This document shows positions 22,963 to 32,053 of a stretch of DNA of 64,000 nucleotides, in pieces. Each line of letters opens with the position of its first letter. Positions within the stretch are counted from its first letter, which is position 1. The position numbers were made by a program, and so were the translations under genes. The DNA is from RYN-230 sp963770545 (GTDB lineage Bacteria > Actinomycetota > Actinomycetes > Streptosporangiales > Streptosporangiaceae): the NCBI GenBank assembly GCA_963770545.1, contig CAVYQF010000043.1, forward strand, positions 1 through 64,000, in the 5' to 3' direction. Below the pieces are notes generated by a model. The model made no database searches. It was not told the DNA's origin and saw only the letters and a list, made by a program, of their open reading frames with translations.

Positions 22963-24197
22963 CCCGACTCCCCTTTCCCGGGCAGGGTGGCGTGGACCAT
23001 GAATCCGCCGCCCGCCGCCTCACCGGCACTCAGCTCGCCACCGACGGCGGCGGCCCGTTCACGCATGCCGAGCAGCCCGTGGCCCCCATGCGGCCGGAGT
23101 GCTTCCGCGGGGGCGGCCGGCGGCCCGGGCCCGTTGTCCCGGATGAGCAGCTGCAGGCGGTCGTCGGCGTAGTGCAGTTCCACATCGACTGCGGACCCGG
23201 GTGCATGCCGCCGGGCGTTGGTGAGGGCTTCCTGAATGATCCGGTAGGCGGCGAGCTCGACCCCGGGATCGAGGCTGACGGGGGCTCCGTGCAGGATCAG
23301 CCGGGCCCCGGTGCCGGAGGCCTCCCGGGCCGCGTCGAGCAGTTCGTTGAGCTGGCGCAGGCCCGGCTGGGGCTGACGGTCCGCCACGCCGGTCTCGACG
23401 TCCTCGCGAAGCACGCCCAGCAGCCGCCGCATCTCCGTCAGCGCGGCCCGCGCGGTGTCCCCGATCGACGACAGGCGCTGCGCCCCGGCCGCGGGCATCC
23501 CCGGGGTGGTGAGCCGGGCGGTCTCCGCCTGCACGGCGATCATTGAGATGTGATGCGCCACCACGTCGTGCAGCTCGCGGGAGATGCGGGCGCGTTCCCC
23601 CCGCGCCGTGTGCTCAAGCAGGGTGCCCGCGATGGCTTCCCGCGCGGCGGTGTGCTCGATCGCGTCCCGCTGGGCCCGGCGTGCGCTCCCGGCCAGCGCG
23701 GCCACCGGGCCGAGCGAGGCCAGCAGCAGGGCCGGGATCTCCGCGGCAGAACCAGACGAGGCCGTCAGCGCGAAGATCAGGAACGGCAGGCTCAGCGCCG
23801 CGCTCAGCAGGGGTGAGCCGCGGCGGCCGAGCCGGTACGCCCCCGCCAGCTGCGCGATCAGGCCGGCCACGGTCAGCGTCTGGAACCCGGCGAGCGACAC
23901 GATGCTCGCCGCGGACATGATGACCGCCGCCCAGGCCGGCCGGGACCACAGGAAACCGAGCGGCGTGGTGGTGGCCAGGCTGACCAGCGCCAGGACGAGC
24001 AGGGAGAGCCACCAGGCCGCCGCGGCGCCGCCGCTGAGCGTCCGGCCACCGTCGGGTGCAGCCGCAGCTGCCCACACCGCCTGGGCCACGGCGAGCACCC
24101 CCAGGAGCACAGCCACCGTGACCGGCGCGTATGGCAGCGCGGCGAGTCGCCGCCACGCCGCCGTCCCTGCGCCACGCCAGTCATCCGCTTGGCCCAC
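22959..24197 (-). CDS. Sensor histidine kinase (HPK7/DesK-like)
   Basis: A 412-residue kinase with about five or six N-terminal membrane helices (residues about 20-180). The dimerisation box ERARISRELHDVVAHHISMI carries the phospho-His near residue 210. The HATPase domain has IIQEALTNARRHAPG (N-box) and LIRDNGPGPP plus GGHGLLGMRERAAAVGG (G-boxes). The GTG at 24197 is preferred; 80 upstream in-frame residues are non-protein-like. It is divergent from the ABC operon at 24365, which it probably controls in response to envelope stress. Confidence 0.9.
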   Translation of the reverse strand: MGQADDWRGAGTAAWRRLAALPYAPVTVAVLLGVLAVAQAVWAAAAAPDGGRTLSGGAAAAWWLSLLVLALVSLATTTPLGFLWSRPAWAAVIMSAASIVSLAGFQTLTVAGLIAQLAGAYRLGRRGSPLLSAALSLPFLIFALTASSGSAAEIPALLLASLGPVAALAGSARRAQRDAIEHTAAREAIAGTLLEHTARGERARISRELHDVVAHHISMIAVQAETARLTTPGMPAAGAQRLSSIGDTARAALTEMRRLLGVLREDVETGVADRQPQPGLRQLNELLDAAREASGTGARLILHGAPVSLDPGVELAAYRIIQEALTNARRHAPGSAVDVELHYADDRLQLLIRDNGPGPPAAPAEALRPHGGHGLLGMRERAAAVGGELSAGEAAGGGFMVHATLPGKGESG

Positions 24198-24351
24198 ATG
24201 ACCATTGTCGCCGCTGGTGGGCACGCCTGGCGTCACCCGGGGCCGCGATCCCGGTGTCCCTCGCGCGGGGGATGCCCGGGCCCCGGCCTCCCCCGGTGCA
24301 GCGGCGGGCAAGACCGCTCTGCGGCGGGACGACTCCGGCGGCGGCCTTCCG

Positions 24352-24357
24352 TAGCGT
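24352..24357 (+). promoter_or_regulatory. -10 box TAGCGT of the ABC operon
   Basis: TAGCGT lies 7 nt before the ATG at 24365, so the operon's first gene is probably leaderless. Confidence 0.45.
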
Positions 24358-24364
24358 TCCTGAT

Positions 24365-25297
24365 ATGGAAGCGACAATCGAGGTATCCGGCCTGCGCAAG
24401 AAGTTCGGGCCGACCCTGGCGCTGGACGGGATGTCATTCACTGTCCGGCCAGGCCAGGTCACTGGGTTCGTCGGCCCCAACGGGGCCGGGAAGTCCACCA
24501 CGATGCGGGTGATCCTGGGCCTGGACGCGGCCGATGACGGTACCGCGCTGGTCGGTGGCCAGCCGTATGCGAGCTTGCGGCATCCACTGAGCCAGGTCGG
24601 GGCCTTGCTGGACGCGGCCGCGCTGCAGCCTAGCCGCAGCGCCCGTAACCATCTGCTGTGGCTGGCCCATTCGCAGGGCCTGAAGGCCCAGCGGGTCGAT
24701 GCGGTGATCGAGCAGGCGGGCCTGCAGTCGGTCGCCAGGCGCAAGGCCGGCGGCTATTCCCTGGGCATGCGGCAGCGGCTGGGTATCGCCGCAGCCATGC
24801 TCGGCGACCCGCCGGTGCTCATGATGGACGAGCCGTTCAACGGCATGGACCCCGAGGGCATCGTGTGGATGCGCGGCTTCCTGCGATCGCTGTCCCGGCA
24901 GGGCCGGGCGGTGCTGGTGTCCAGTCACCTGATGAGCGAACTGCAGGACACCGCCGATCACCTGGTGGTGGTCGGCCGCGGCCGGGCCATCGCGGACACC
25001 AGCGTCCGCGAGTTGCTGGCCGCCGCCTCCCAGGACCGGATCACGGTGCGCACGTCGGCGCGGTCGGAGGCGATGACGGTGCTAGCCCACGCGGGGGCCA
25101 CCGTCGCCGCCACCGACCGCGACACGCTGACCGTGTCCGGGATACCCCCGGAACGGGTCGTGGCGCTGCTCGGTGAGAGCGGGGTGCCGTTCTCGGAGAT
25201 GACCCCGCACCACGCCAGCCTGGAGGAGGCCTACATGGAACTCACCCGGGATGAGGTCGAGTTCCGCGCGGAGCCTGTCGAGGAGACCACGTCATGA
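24365..25297 (+). CDS. ABC-2 exporter ATPase
   Basis: 310 residues. Walker A GPNGAGKSTTMRVILGL, signature YSLGMRQRLGIAAAML, Walker B PVLMMDEPFNGMDPEG and switch His in VLVSSHLMSELQDT are all intact. The C-terminal 90 residues match DrrA-type exporters. First gene of a six-gene operon opposite the two-component system. It overlaps the permease by 4 bp. It probably drives export of a drug or envelope component together with the permeases at 25294 and 26907. Confidence 0.93.
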   Translation: MEATIEVSGLRKKFGPTLALDGMSFTVRPGQVTGFVGPNGAGKSTTMRVILGLDAADDGTALVGGQPYASLRHPLSQVGALLDAAALQPSRSARNHLLWLAHSQGLKAQRVDAVIEQAGLQSVARRKAGGYSLGMRQRLGIAAAMLGDPPVLMMDEPFNGMDPEGIVWMRGFLRSLSRQGRAVLVSSHLMSELQDTADHLVVVGRGRAIADTSVRELLAAASQDRITVRTSARSEAMTVLAHAGATVAATDRDTLTVSGIPPERVVALLGESGVPFSEMTPHHASLEEAYMELTRDEVEFRAEPVEETTS

Positions 25298-26910
25298 CGA
25301 CGCAAGCCACGATGCCGCACCCGCCGGCCCCGCAGGCCGGGCGGGACGGGTTCGCCCAGCTCGTCCGCGCCGAGTGGACCAAGCTCCGGACCGTGCGCGG
25401 CTGGGTCATCGGCCTGGTCGTCGCGGCCCTGGTTATGGCCGGGATCGGATTGCTGACCGCGGTGGGCGGCAGCAGCTCCTGCCAGGGCGTGGGCAGCAGC
25501 GGCCCGGCCCGGAGCGGCCGGGCCTGCGGGCCGACCTTCACGGTGGGGCCAGGCGGTGAGCCCGTCACCGACAGCTTCTATTTCGTCCGCCAGCCGCTCA
25601 CCGGGAACGGCAGCATGACCGTCCGGGTGACCTCGCTGACCGGCCGGATCCCGCCCGCGAACGGCAACGCCCCGCTCAATCCGAACGCGTCCCCCGACAC
25701 CCGCCCCGGCCTCGTGCCCTGGGCCAAGTCCGGGCTGATCATCAAGGAGAGCACCCGGCCGGGATCGGCGTACGCGGCGATCATGGTCACCGCTGAGCAC
25801 GGAGTCCGCCTGCAGGACAACTACACCAGCGACACCGCGGGCCAGCCGGGCGCCGTGTCGGCGGCGTCCCCGCGCTGGCTCCGGCTGACCCGCTCGGGCA
25901 ACATGATCACCGGCTACGACTCGGCCGACGGGACCCACTGGACCCAGGTTGGCACCGTTCAGCTGGCCGGGCTGTCCCCGACCGTCCAGGCCGGGTTGTT
26001 CACCGCCTCCCCGGCCTATCAGGCGATCTCCTCGAACTTCGGCGGCGGGACCAGCGGGAGCATCCTCCCCAGCCAGGCGACCGGGGCCTTGGATCACGTC
26101 AGCCGGTCTGGCCGGTGGCCGGCCGGGACCTGGTCCGGCGGCTACATCGACGCCGCCGCCGGCTCGGGAGTCGGCGGGTATCACCAGGCCGGCGGGCGGT
26201 TCACCGTGACCGGGTCCGGCGACATCGCGCCGGTTATCGCCGGGTCGGACACCGGCGGCCCGTCACTGACCATGACGAACCTCCTGGTCGGCACGTTCGC
26301 CGGGCTGATCGGGGTGCTCGTGGTCGCGGCCATGTTCATCACCGCCGAGTACCGCCGCGGCCTGATCCGCACCACCCTGGCCGCGAGCCCGCGGCGGGGA
26401 CGGGTGCTGGCCGCGAAGGCCGTCGTGATCGGCGCGGTCACCTTCGTGCTCGGCCTGGCCGCGGCCGCGGCCGCGGTGATCCTCGGGACCCAGATAGGAC
26501 GCAGCAAGGCGTACGTGTTCCCGGTGACGTGGACCACCGAGCTGCGGGCGATCGCGGGTACCGCGGCGCTGCTCGCGGTGGCCGCCGTGCTGGCCCTGGC
26601 CCTGGGCGCGGTGCTGCGCCGCGGCGCGGCCGCGGTCACCATCGTGGTCGTGGCCATCGTGCTGCCGTACATCCTGAGCGTCGCCTCGGTCCTGCCGGTC
26701 GGCGTTCTGGACTGGCTGCTGCGGCTCAGCCCGGCCGCGGCCTTCGCCGTCCAGCAGGCCGCGCCGCAATACCCGCAGGTCACGGCCCTCTACTCGCCTG
26801 GGACCGGCTACTACCCGCTGGCGCCGTGGGCCGGCTTCGCCGTGCTGTGCGCCTGGGCCGCGCTCGTCCTCGGCCTGGCCCTGGCCCTGATCCGCCGGAG
26901 GGACGCATGA
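25294..26910 (+). CDS. ABC-2 permease with a large extracellular LamG/DUF1349-like insertion
   Basis: A 538-residue permease. Helix 1 follows VRAEWTKLRTVRGWVIGLVV (about 25-55). Then comes an extracytoplasmic domain of about 270 residues, with FYFVRQPLTGNGSMTVRVTS, KSGLIIKESTRPGSAYAAIM and RWLRLTRSGNMITGYDSADG, which reads as a concanavalin/LamG-like beta-sandwich. Five more helices start at TMTNLLVGTFAGLIGVLVVA. AEWTKLRT is the usual N-terminal mark of this permease type. The sandwich could bind a glycan or ligand outside the cell. Confidence 0.85.
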   Translation: MTTQATMPHPPAPQAGRDGFAQLVRAEWTKLRTVRGWVIGLVVAALVMAGIGLLTAVGGSSSCQGVGSSGPARSGRACGPTFTVGPGGEPVTDSFYFVRQPLTGNGSMTVRVTSLTGRIPPANGNAPLNPNASPDTRPGLVPWAKSGLIIKESTRPGSAYAAIMVTAEHGVRLQDNYTSDTAGQPGAVSAASPRWLRLTRSGNMITGYDSADGTHWTQVGTVQLAGLSPTVQAGLFTASPAYQAISSNFGGGTSGSILPSQATGALDHVSRSGRWPAGTWSGGYIDAAAGSGVGGYHQAGGRFTVTGSGDIAPVIAGSDTGGPSLTMTNLLVGTFAGLIGVLVVAAMFITAEYRRGLIRTTLAASPRRGRVLAAKAVVIGAVTFVLGLAAAAAAVILGTQIGRSKAYVFPVTWTTELRAIAGTAALLAVAAVLALALGAVLRRGAAAVTIVVVAIVLPYILSVASVLPVGVLDWLLRLSPAAAFAVQQAAPQYPQVTALYSPGTGYYPLAPWAGFAVLCAWAALVLGLALALIRRRDA

Positions 26911-27749
26911 GCCAGGCCGGGCCGGTCGGCCCGCTGAGCCTCCCCCTGGCGCGCCACGGCGACCTGACGGGCCTGCGCGACGCACTGCACGCGGAATGGA
27001 CCAAGCTGCGCACCATAGCTGGCCCGGCCTGGTTGCTGATCGCCACGGTCGCTGCGACCGTGGCGGTCAGCGCCGCGGCGACGGCCGCCGTCCGGTGCCC
27101 CGCCGGCACCGCCTGCCCAGTCGACACGGCCAAGCTCAGCCTGACCGGGATCCAGGTCGGCCAGGCCGTCGTGGCCATCCTGGCCGTCCTGGTCATCAGC
27201 GGCGAGTACAGCACCGGCATGATCCGGACCACCCTCACGGCCATGCCGCACCGGGTCACCGTGCTCGGTGCGAAGGCGGCCATCCTCGGCGGCCTGGTGC
27301 TGGCCGCCGGGAGCCTCGCGGTGCTCGGCTCCGTGCTCACCGGGCGGCTCATCCTGCCCGGTCACGGCTTCACCACGGCGCGCGGTTTCCCGCTCCTGTC
27401 GCTGGGCGATGGGGCCGTGCTGCGCGCCGCCGCCGGGTCCGTCCTTTATCTCGCCCTGATCGCCCTGCTCAGCCTGGGGATAGCCACGATCGTGCGGGAA
27501 CCCGCCGTCGCCATCGGCATCGTCCTCAGCCTGCTCTACCTCGCCCCCATCATCGCTCCGCTGCTGAACCAGCACTGGGCGCGCCACGTCAACCAGATCG
27601 CCCCGACCACAGCCGGCCTGACCATCGAGGCCACCGCCGGCCTGCGCAGCCTGCCCATCAGCCCGTGGGGAGGCCTGGGTGTCCTCGCCACCTGGGCCGC
27701 GGCGGCCCTGCTGACCGGCGGGCTGATGATCCGGCTGCGGGACGCCTGA
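26907..27749 (+). CDS. ABC-2 permease
   Basis: A 280-residue permease without the extracellular insertion. LHAEWTKLRTIAGPAWLLIA begins helix 1, and six helices are evident, including GQAVVAILAVLVISGEYSTG, where GEYSTGMIRTTLTAMP is the conserved cytoplasmic loop. It overlaps the preceding permease gene by ATGA. It shares the loop pattern with the first permease, so the two probably form one heterodimeric exporter with the ATPase at 24365. Confidence 0.9.
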   Translation: MSQAGPVGPLSLPLARHGDLTGLRDALHAEWTKLRTIAGPAWLLIATVAATVAVSAAATAAVRCPAGTACPVDTAKLSLTGIQVGQAVVAILAVLVISGEYSTGMIRTTLTAMPHRVTVLGAKAAILGGLVLAAGSLAVLGSVLTGRLILPGHGFTTARGFPLLSLGDGAVLRAAAGSVLYLALIALLSLGIATIVREPAVAIGIVLSLLYLAPIIAPLLNQHWARHVNQIAPTTAGLTIEATAGLRSLPISPWGGLGVLATWAAAALLTGGLMIRLRDA

Positions 27750-27810
27750 GCGGGGCGCTCCACAACCGGCCGTCAATATCCATAACCAAGGAAAGGACAG
27801 GTGAAGCGCC

Positions 27811-29073
27811 ATGAAGCAGCGAGCGAACCTGCACCGCTGGGCGCGGTGGGCAGTTCCCACCGGGATCCTGGTCGTGGCCGGAGGGTTGCTGGCGGGATCG
27901 GAGATCCCGGCGGCCCAGGCGTCGCCGCTGCTGCCGTGGCGCACGCCGGCGCAACTGCTCGCCGCTCTGGCCGCGAAGACCCCGGAGCCGCCGCTGACCG
28001 GGACGGTGGTGGAAACGACGTCGCTCGGGCTGCCCGCGCTGCCGTCAACGGGGGACCCGGCCTCGCTGTCGTCGCTGCTCACCGGCTCGCACACGATCAG
28101 GGTCTGGTACCGCGATCCGGCACACTACCGGGTCGCGGTACCGCAGAGCCTGAGCGAGAGCGACGTCATCAGGAACGGCAGCAGCGCGTGGCTGTGGGAC
28201 AGCACGGATAACACGGTGACGCATGTCGCGCTGCCGTCGGACGCGGCGGTCCCGCCCCTGCCGTCCACGCCGCTGACGCCGCAGCAGGCTGCCGGGCAGG
28301 CGCTCGCCCGGGTCGGGCCGACCACCGCCGTCAGCGTGGACCGCACCGTGACCGTAGCCGGCCAGGCCGCCTACCAGCTGGTGCTGGCGCCGAAGAGTTC
28401 CAGCTCGCTGGTCGCTCAGGTGCGCATCGCCATCGACGCGCGGCATGACGTGCCGTTGCAGGTGCAGGTGTTCGCGAAGGGGGCGGCGAATCCAGCGATC
28501 CAGGTGTCCTTCACCGCTGTGTCCTTCGCCCGGCCGTCCATGGGTAATTTCGCCTTCAGCCCCCCGAAAGGCGCGACGGTCACCCAGGAGAGCACCGGGT
28601 CCGGGAGCCACGCCTCCGGCCAGGGTTCGCACACCGGCAGCATCACGAACGGGATCCGCGTGATCGGCCGCAGCTGGCTGGCCGTCGCCAGCCTGCCGCA
28701 GTCGTCACTGCCGGCGCTGACGGGTACCACGCCGTCCGGCGGCCCAGCCGGATCGGGTCTCGGGCCGTTCCGCAGCTCGAGCCAGTCGGCGGCGCCGGGG
28801 TCTGGCCCCCCGGGCGGGCCCGGCGTCCCGGCCCTCGGCAGCGGCACCGCCGCCGTCTTGGGCGCCCTGCTGCAGTCCGCCGGGCGGGTCAGCGGACCCT
28901 GGGGCAGCGGGCACCTGCTGCGGACCAGCCTGGTATCAGTCCTGCTCACCAGCCAGGGCCGGATCCTGATCGGGGCCGTCACACCGAACGTCCTCTTCCG
29001 GGCCGCTACCCAGACCGGCCATGCGCCAGTAATCCGGCGGCAGCACGCGGCCGCCCGGGCGAGGTCGAAGTGA
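27811..29073 (+). CDS. LolA/RseB-like envelope protein
   Basis: A 420-residue exported or membrane-tethered protein. Residues about 14-38 are a signal or anchor helix (AVPTGILVVAGGLLAGSEIP). The mature part has WRTPAQLLAALAAKTPEPPL, VETTSLGLPAL, HTIRVWYRDPAHYRVAVPQS and WLWDSTDNTVTHVALPSD. That order matches the LolA/MucB-RseB lipid-binding half-barrel seen in actinobacterial 'outer membrane lipoprotein-sorting' homologues. A Gly/Ser/Pro-rich linker precedes the C-terminus. It sits between two ABC exporters and overlaps the next gene by GTGA. Confidence 0.75.
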   Translation: MKQRANLHRWARWAVPTGILVVAGGLLAGSEIPAAQASPLLPWRTPAQLLAALAAKTPEPPLTGTVVETTSLGLPALPSTGDPASLSSLLTGSHTIRVWYRDPAHYRVAVPQSLSESDVIRNGSSAWLWDSTDNTVTHVALPSDAAVPPLPSTPLTPQQAAGQALARVGPTTAVSVDRTVTVAGQAAYQLVLAPKSSSSLVAQVRIAIDARHDVPLQVQVFAKGAANPAIQVSFTAVSFARPSMGNFAFSPPKGATVTQESTGSGSHASGQGSHTGSITNGIRVIGRSWLAVASLPQSSLPALTGTTPSGGPAGSGLGPFRSSSQSAAPGSGPPGGPGVPALGSGTAAVLGALLQSAGRVSGPWGSGHLLRTSLVSVLLTSQGRILIGAVTPNVLFRAATQTGHAPVIRRQHAAARARSK

Positions 29074-30023
29074 CGGGCACCCAGAGGACGCCAGCACTGG
29101 CCGTGGCGAGCAGCGGTCTCACCAAGCGGTTCCGCGGCGGCCAGATGGCCGTCGACCATATTGACCTCGCGGTTCCGCGCGGCTCGGTATACGGCTTCCT
29201 CGGGCCGAACGGGTCCGGGAAGACCACCACGATCAGGCTGCTGCTGGGCCTGGCCTTCCCCACGGACGGCCGCGCCGAGCTGCTGGGCGCGCCGATGCCC
29301 GCCGCCGCGATCCGGGTGCTGCCCCGGGTGGGCTCCCTCATCGAGGGCCCGGCCTTCTACCCGTTCCTCACGGGCCAGGACAACCTGGCCCGCTGCGACG
29401 CCGCCGACCGCACCGCAGATCCGCGGACCGCCCCGGCGCGGATCAGCGGGGCGCTGGACCAGGTGGGCCTGCTGGCGGCGGCCAGGAAGCGGTACCGACA
29501 CTACTCACTCGGCATGAAGCAGCGGCTCGCCATCGCGGCCAGCCTGCTCACCCCCCGGGAGCTGATCGTGCTGGACGAGCCGACCAACGGGCTCGACCCG
29601 CAGGGCACCCGCGAGGTGCGCGGGCTCATCCGCCAGATCGCCGCGGACGGCATCACCGTGTTCGTTTCATCGCATCTGCTGGCCGAGGTCGAGCAGGTTT
29701 GCTCGCACGTCGGCGTGATGCGTACCGGACGGCTGGTCTTCCAGGGCCCGCTGGAGGAGCTACGTGCCAGCGGCGCGGCGCGCATCCGGGTGCAGACCGC
29801 GGAGCCGGCCGAGGCGGCGGCGGTCCTCGAACGGCTTGGCCTCGCCGACCCGCAGGTGGCGGGCAACGAGGTGTCGGCGCAGCTCGCAGGCGATCAGCCC
29901 GAGCGGATCTGCGCGGAACTCGTCGGGGCGGGGATCGGGGTCCGCGGGCTCGGCGTGGTCACCCCGAGCCTGGAGGACCTGTTCGTGGGACTCACTGGAG
30001 AGGGGTTCGATATCGATGGCTGA
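29070..30023 (+). CDS. ABC-2 exporter ATPase (second set)
   Basis: 317 residues with Walker A GPNGSGKTTTIRLLLGL, signature YSLGMKQRLAIAASLL, Walker B LIVLDEPTNGLDPQGT and VFVSSHLLAEVEQVC. It is of the bacitracin/lantibiotic-efflux (BcrA-like) type. The GTG start overlaps the LolA-like gene, and its own 3' end overlaps the next permease by 8 bp. It is only moderately similar to the ATPase at 24365, so this is not a simple tandem duplication. Confidence 0.92.
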   Translation: MTGTQRTPALAVASSGLTKRFRGGQMAVDHIDLAVPRGSVYGFLGPNGSGKTTTIRLLLGLAFPTDGRAELLGAPMPAAAIRVLPRVGSLIEGPAFYPFLTGQDNLARCDAADRTADPRTAPARISGALDQVGLLAAARKRYRHYSLGMKQRLAIAASLLTPRELIVLDEPTNGLDPQGTREVRGLIRQIAADGITVFVSSHLLAEVEQVCSHVGVMRTGRLVFQGPLEELRASGAARIRVQTAEPAEAAAVLERLGLADPQVAGNEVSAQLAGDQPERICAELVGAGIGVRGLGVVTPSLEDLFVGLTGEGFDIDG

Positions 30024-30954
30024 GCGGTTGGTAGCCGGGTCGCCAGCGCCAGGAGCGCTGGCCGGGCCTGCCCGGACCGGGGCAGGCTACGCGGGCGCAG
30101 CAGCTGCGGATCAGGACCGCGATGCCCCCGTCCGGGCGTGGCTACGTTTCTTCCGGTCGGAGCTGCGGCTGGTCTTCGGCCGCCGCCGGAACCAGGCGCT
30201 CCTGGCCGTGGTCGCGTTGTTTCCCCTCATCATCGGCATCGGGCTGCGCCTCACCCAGCAGCCCAACGCCACCGGGGGCCCCAGCGTGGCGTTCATCACC
30301 CAGCTCGCCGGCAACGGGGTGTTCCTCAGCTTCATCGCGCTGACCTTGCTGCTCATTTTGGTGATGCCGCTGGCTGTGGCCGTGGTCGCCGGGGACTCGA
30401 TGGCCGGCGAGGCTGGCTACGGCACGATGCGTTCCCTGCTGGCCATCCCAGCCGGACGGGTCCGTCTGCTCACCGTGAAGTACACCGCGATCGTGGTGTT
30501 CGCCGTCGCGGTCACCTTCCTGGTGGCGGCGGTGGCTCTGGCCACAGGCGCAGCTCTGTTCCCCGTCGGGCCAGTGACATTGCTGTCCGGTACCACCGTG
30601 CCGATGGCCGACGCGATGCTACGGCTGCTGTTCGTCGCGCTGTACGTGGCGGCCGCGATGGCCTCGCTCGGCGCGATGGGCATGGCCATCTCCACCTTCA
30701 CTGAGCATGCGGTCGGTGCGATCGCCGCGATCGCGATCGTGGTGGTGACCAGCGAGGTGGTGGATAAGGTGCCCCAGTTCGCCGCGATCCAGCCGTATCT
30801 GCCGACGCACTGGTGGGCTTCCTTCGATTCCCTGCTCCGCGTCCCGATCGACACCGCCACCTTGCTGCGCGGCCTGCTGTCCCTCGGGGCGTACCTGGTC
30901 ATTTCCGGCTCTATCACCTGGGCCAGGTTCACCACCGCCGACGTGACCAGCTGA
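30016..30954 (+). CDS. ABC-2 permease (second set)
   Basis: 312 residues with six predicted helices. The first follows RFFRSELRLVFGRRRNQALL, the second is LSFIALTLLLILVMPLAVAV, then GEAGYGTMRSLLAIPAGRVR as the conserved cytoplasmic loop, and four more helices to the end. It is the last gene of the operon starting at 24365 and partners the ATPase at 29070. The residues before the first helix (about 40) are Ala/Gly-rich. Confidence 0.88.
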   Translation: MAERLVAGSPAPGALAGPARTGAGYAGAAAADQDRDAPVRAWLRFFRSELRLVFGRRRNQALLAVVALFPLIIGIGLRLTQQPNATGGPSVAFITQLAGNGVFLSFIALTLLLILVMPLAVAVVAGDSMAGEAGYGTMRSLLAIPAGRVRLLTVKYTAIVVFAVAVTFLVAAVALATGAALFPVGPVTLLSGTTVPMADAMLRLLFVALYVAAAMASLGAMGMAISTFTEHAVGAIAAIAIVVVTSEVVDKVPQFAAIQPYLPTHWWASFDSLLRVPIDTATLLRGLLSLGAYLVISGSITWARFTTADVTS

Positions 30955-31048
30955 AGCCAGCCCCCCGGTCCGCGGCGCGGGCGGCACAGCATGGCGGCCC
31001 CATCCGCCATACCGCGCGGGTGGCCGCCCGGCGCGCAGGCAAGGACGT

Positions 31049-31054
31049 TATGGT
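31049..31054 (+). promoter_or_regulatory. -10 box TATGGT, leaderless promoter
   Basis: TATGGT lies 6 nt before the ATG at 31061. Confidence 0.5.
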
Positions 31055-31060
31055 GCGACC

Positions 31061-31915
31061 ATGGCCTACCCCCTGGTCCGCGGTGCGCACGTGGCCACCA
31101 ATGCCCTGCACTCGCTGATCTACTTCGCGCCCGAGACCGAACAGCAGCTGACCGGCGCCGGGCTCAAACCGGGCCGGATGTGCTACTTCGCGGGACGCGC
31201 GGCCCCGATGGGAGCGGTCGGCGGGGGCGTGGTCACCGCGACCTTCTACAACTTCAGCCCGGGCCTGGTCGCCCGGTGCATCCCGCAGGCGTGGGACCTG
31301 GCCCACCCAGACGCCGTGGTCCGCGCCCGGTTCGCCGCGGCGGACGCCGCCCTGACCCGGCTGCTGGGCCCGGAGATCATCGCCTCGCCAGACATGATCA
31401 CGCTGGCCGGGCTGACCCGGGAGGCGGCCCGGGGCTGCCGGCCAGAAGGCCGCCCTCTCTACGCCGGCCACGCCGACCTGGACTGGCCGGAGCCCCCGCA
31501 CCTGGTGATGTGGCACGCGCTGTCCCTGCTGCGTGAGTATCGCGGCGACGGCCACATCTGCGCCCTTCTCGGCGCCGGCCTGTCCGGCCTCGAGGCACTG
31601 GTCACTCACACAGCCACCGGCCAGGGTTTCGTTAGAGAATTCGCGCAGTCCAGCCGCGGCTGGAGTGATCAGGAGTGGAAGGGTGCGGGCGAGGCGCTGA
31701 CCGCCCGCGGGCTGCTGGCCGCCGACGGGTCGCTGACCCTGGCCGGGGAGGCGCTGCGGGGCCGCGTCGAGGAGGAGACCGACGGGCTGGACTCCGGCCC
31801 GTGGCAGCATCTGGGCGACGAGGGCACCGAGGAGGTCGTGCGGATCGGCCAGGCGATGACGCGCACGGTCATGAAGGCCGGTGCGTTCCCGCGGGAGGGC
31901 GTGTTCGCGCGGTAG
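31061..31915 (+). CDS. SCO6745-like winged-helix protein
   Basis: 284 residues. The N-terminal half has ALHSLIYFAPETEQQLTGAG and YFAGRAAPMGAVGGGVVTAT with FYNFSPGLVARCIPQAW. The middle has HLVMWHALSLLREYRGDGHI, and the C-terminal third is a winged helix (WKGAGEALTARGLLAADGSL with TLAGEALRGRVEEETD). This order is that of the SCO6745 family of actinobacteria, probably ligand-sensing regulators or DNA-associated proteins. It is monocistronic with a leaderless promoter. Confidence 0.8.
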   Translation: MAYPLVRGAHVATNALHSLIYFAPETEQQLTGAGLKPGRMCYFAGRAAPMGAVGGGVVTATFYNFSPGLVARCIPQAWDLAHPDAVVRARFAAADAALTRLLGPEIIASPDMITLAGLTREAARGCRPEGRPLYAGHADLDWPEPPHLVMWHALSLLREYRGDGHICALLGAGLSGLEALVTHTATGQGFVREFAQSSRGWSDQEWKGAGEALTARGLLAADGSLTLAGEALRGRVEEETDGLDSGPWQHLGDEGTEEVVRIGQAMTRTVMKAGAFPREGVFAR

Positions 31916-32041
31916 CGCGTCCCGGGCACCAGGCCGCGTTTGTGGTCGGAAAGGCTGTCCGGGCAGCGGTTTGCGCACATCTTTGGCCCGGCCGCCGCCG
32001 CCGGGCTCGCCCACCAGTGGGGCGGAGGCAGCCGGTCTGGT

Positions 32042-32047
32042 TAGCTT
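32042..32047 (+). promoter_or_regulatory. -10 box TAGCTT, leaderless promoter
   Basis: TAGCTT lies 6 nt before the ATG at 32054. Confidence 0.5.
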
Positions 32048-32053
32048 CAAGTC

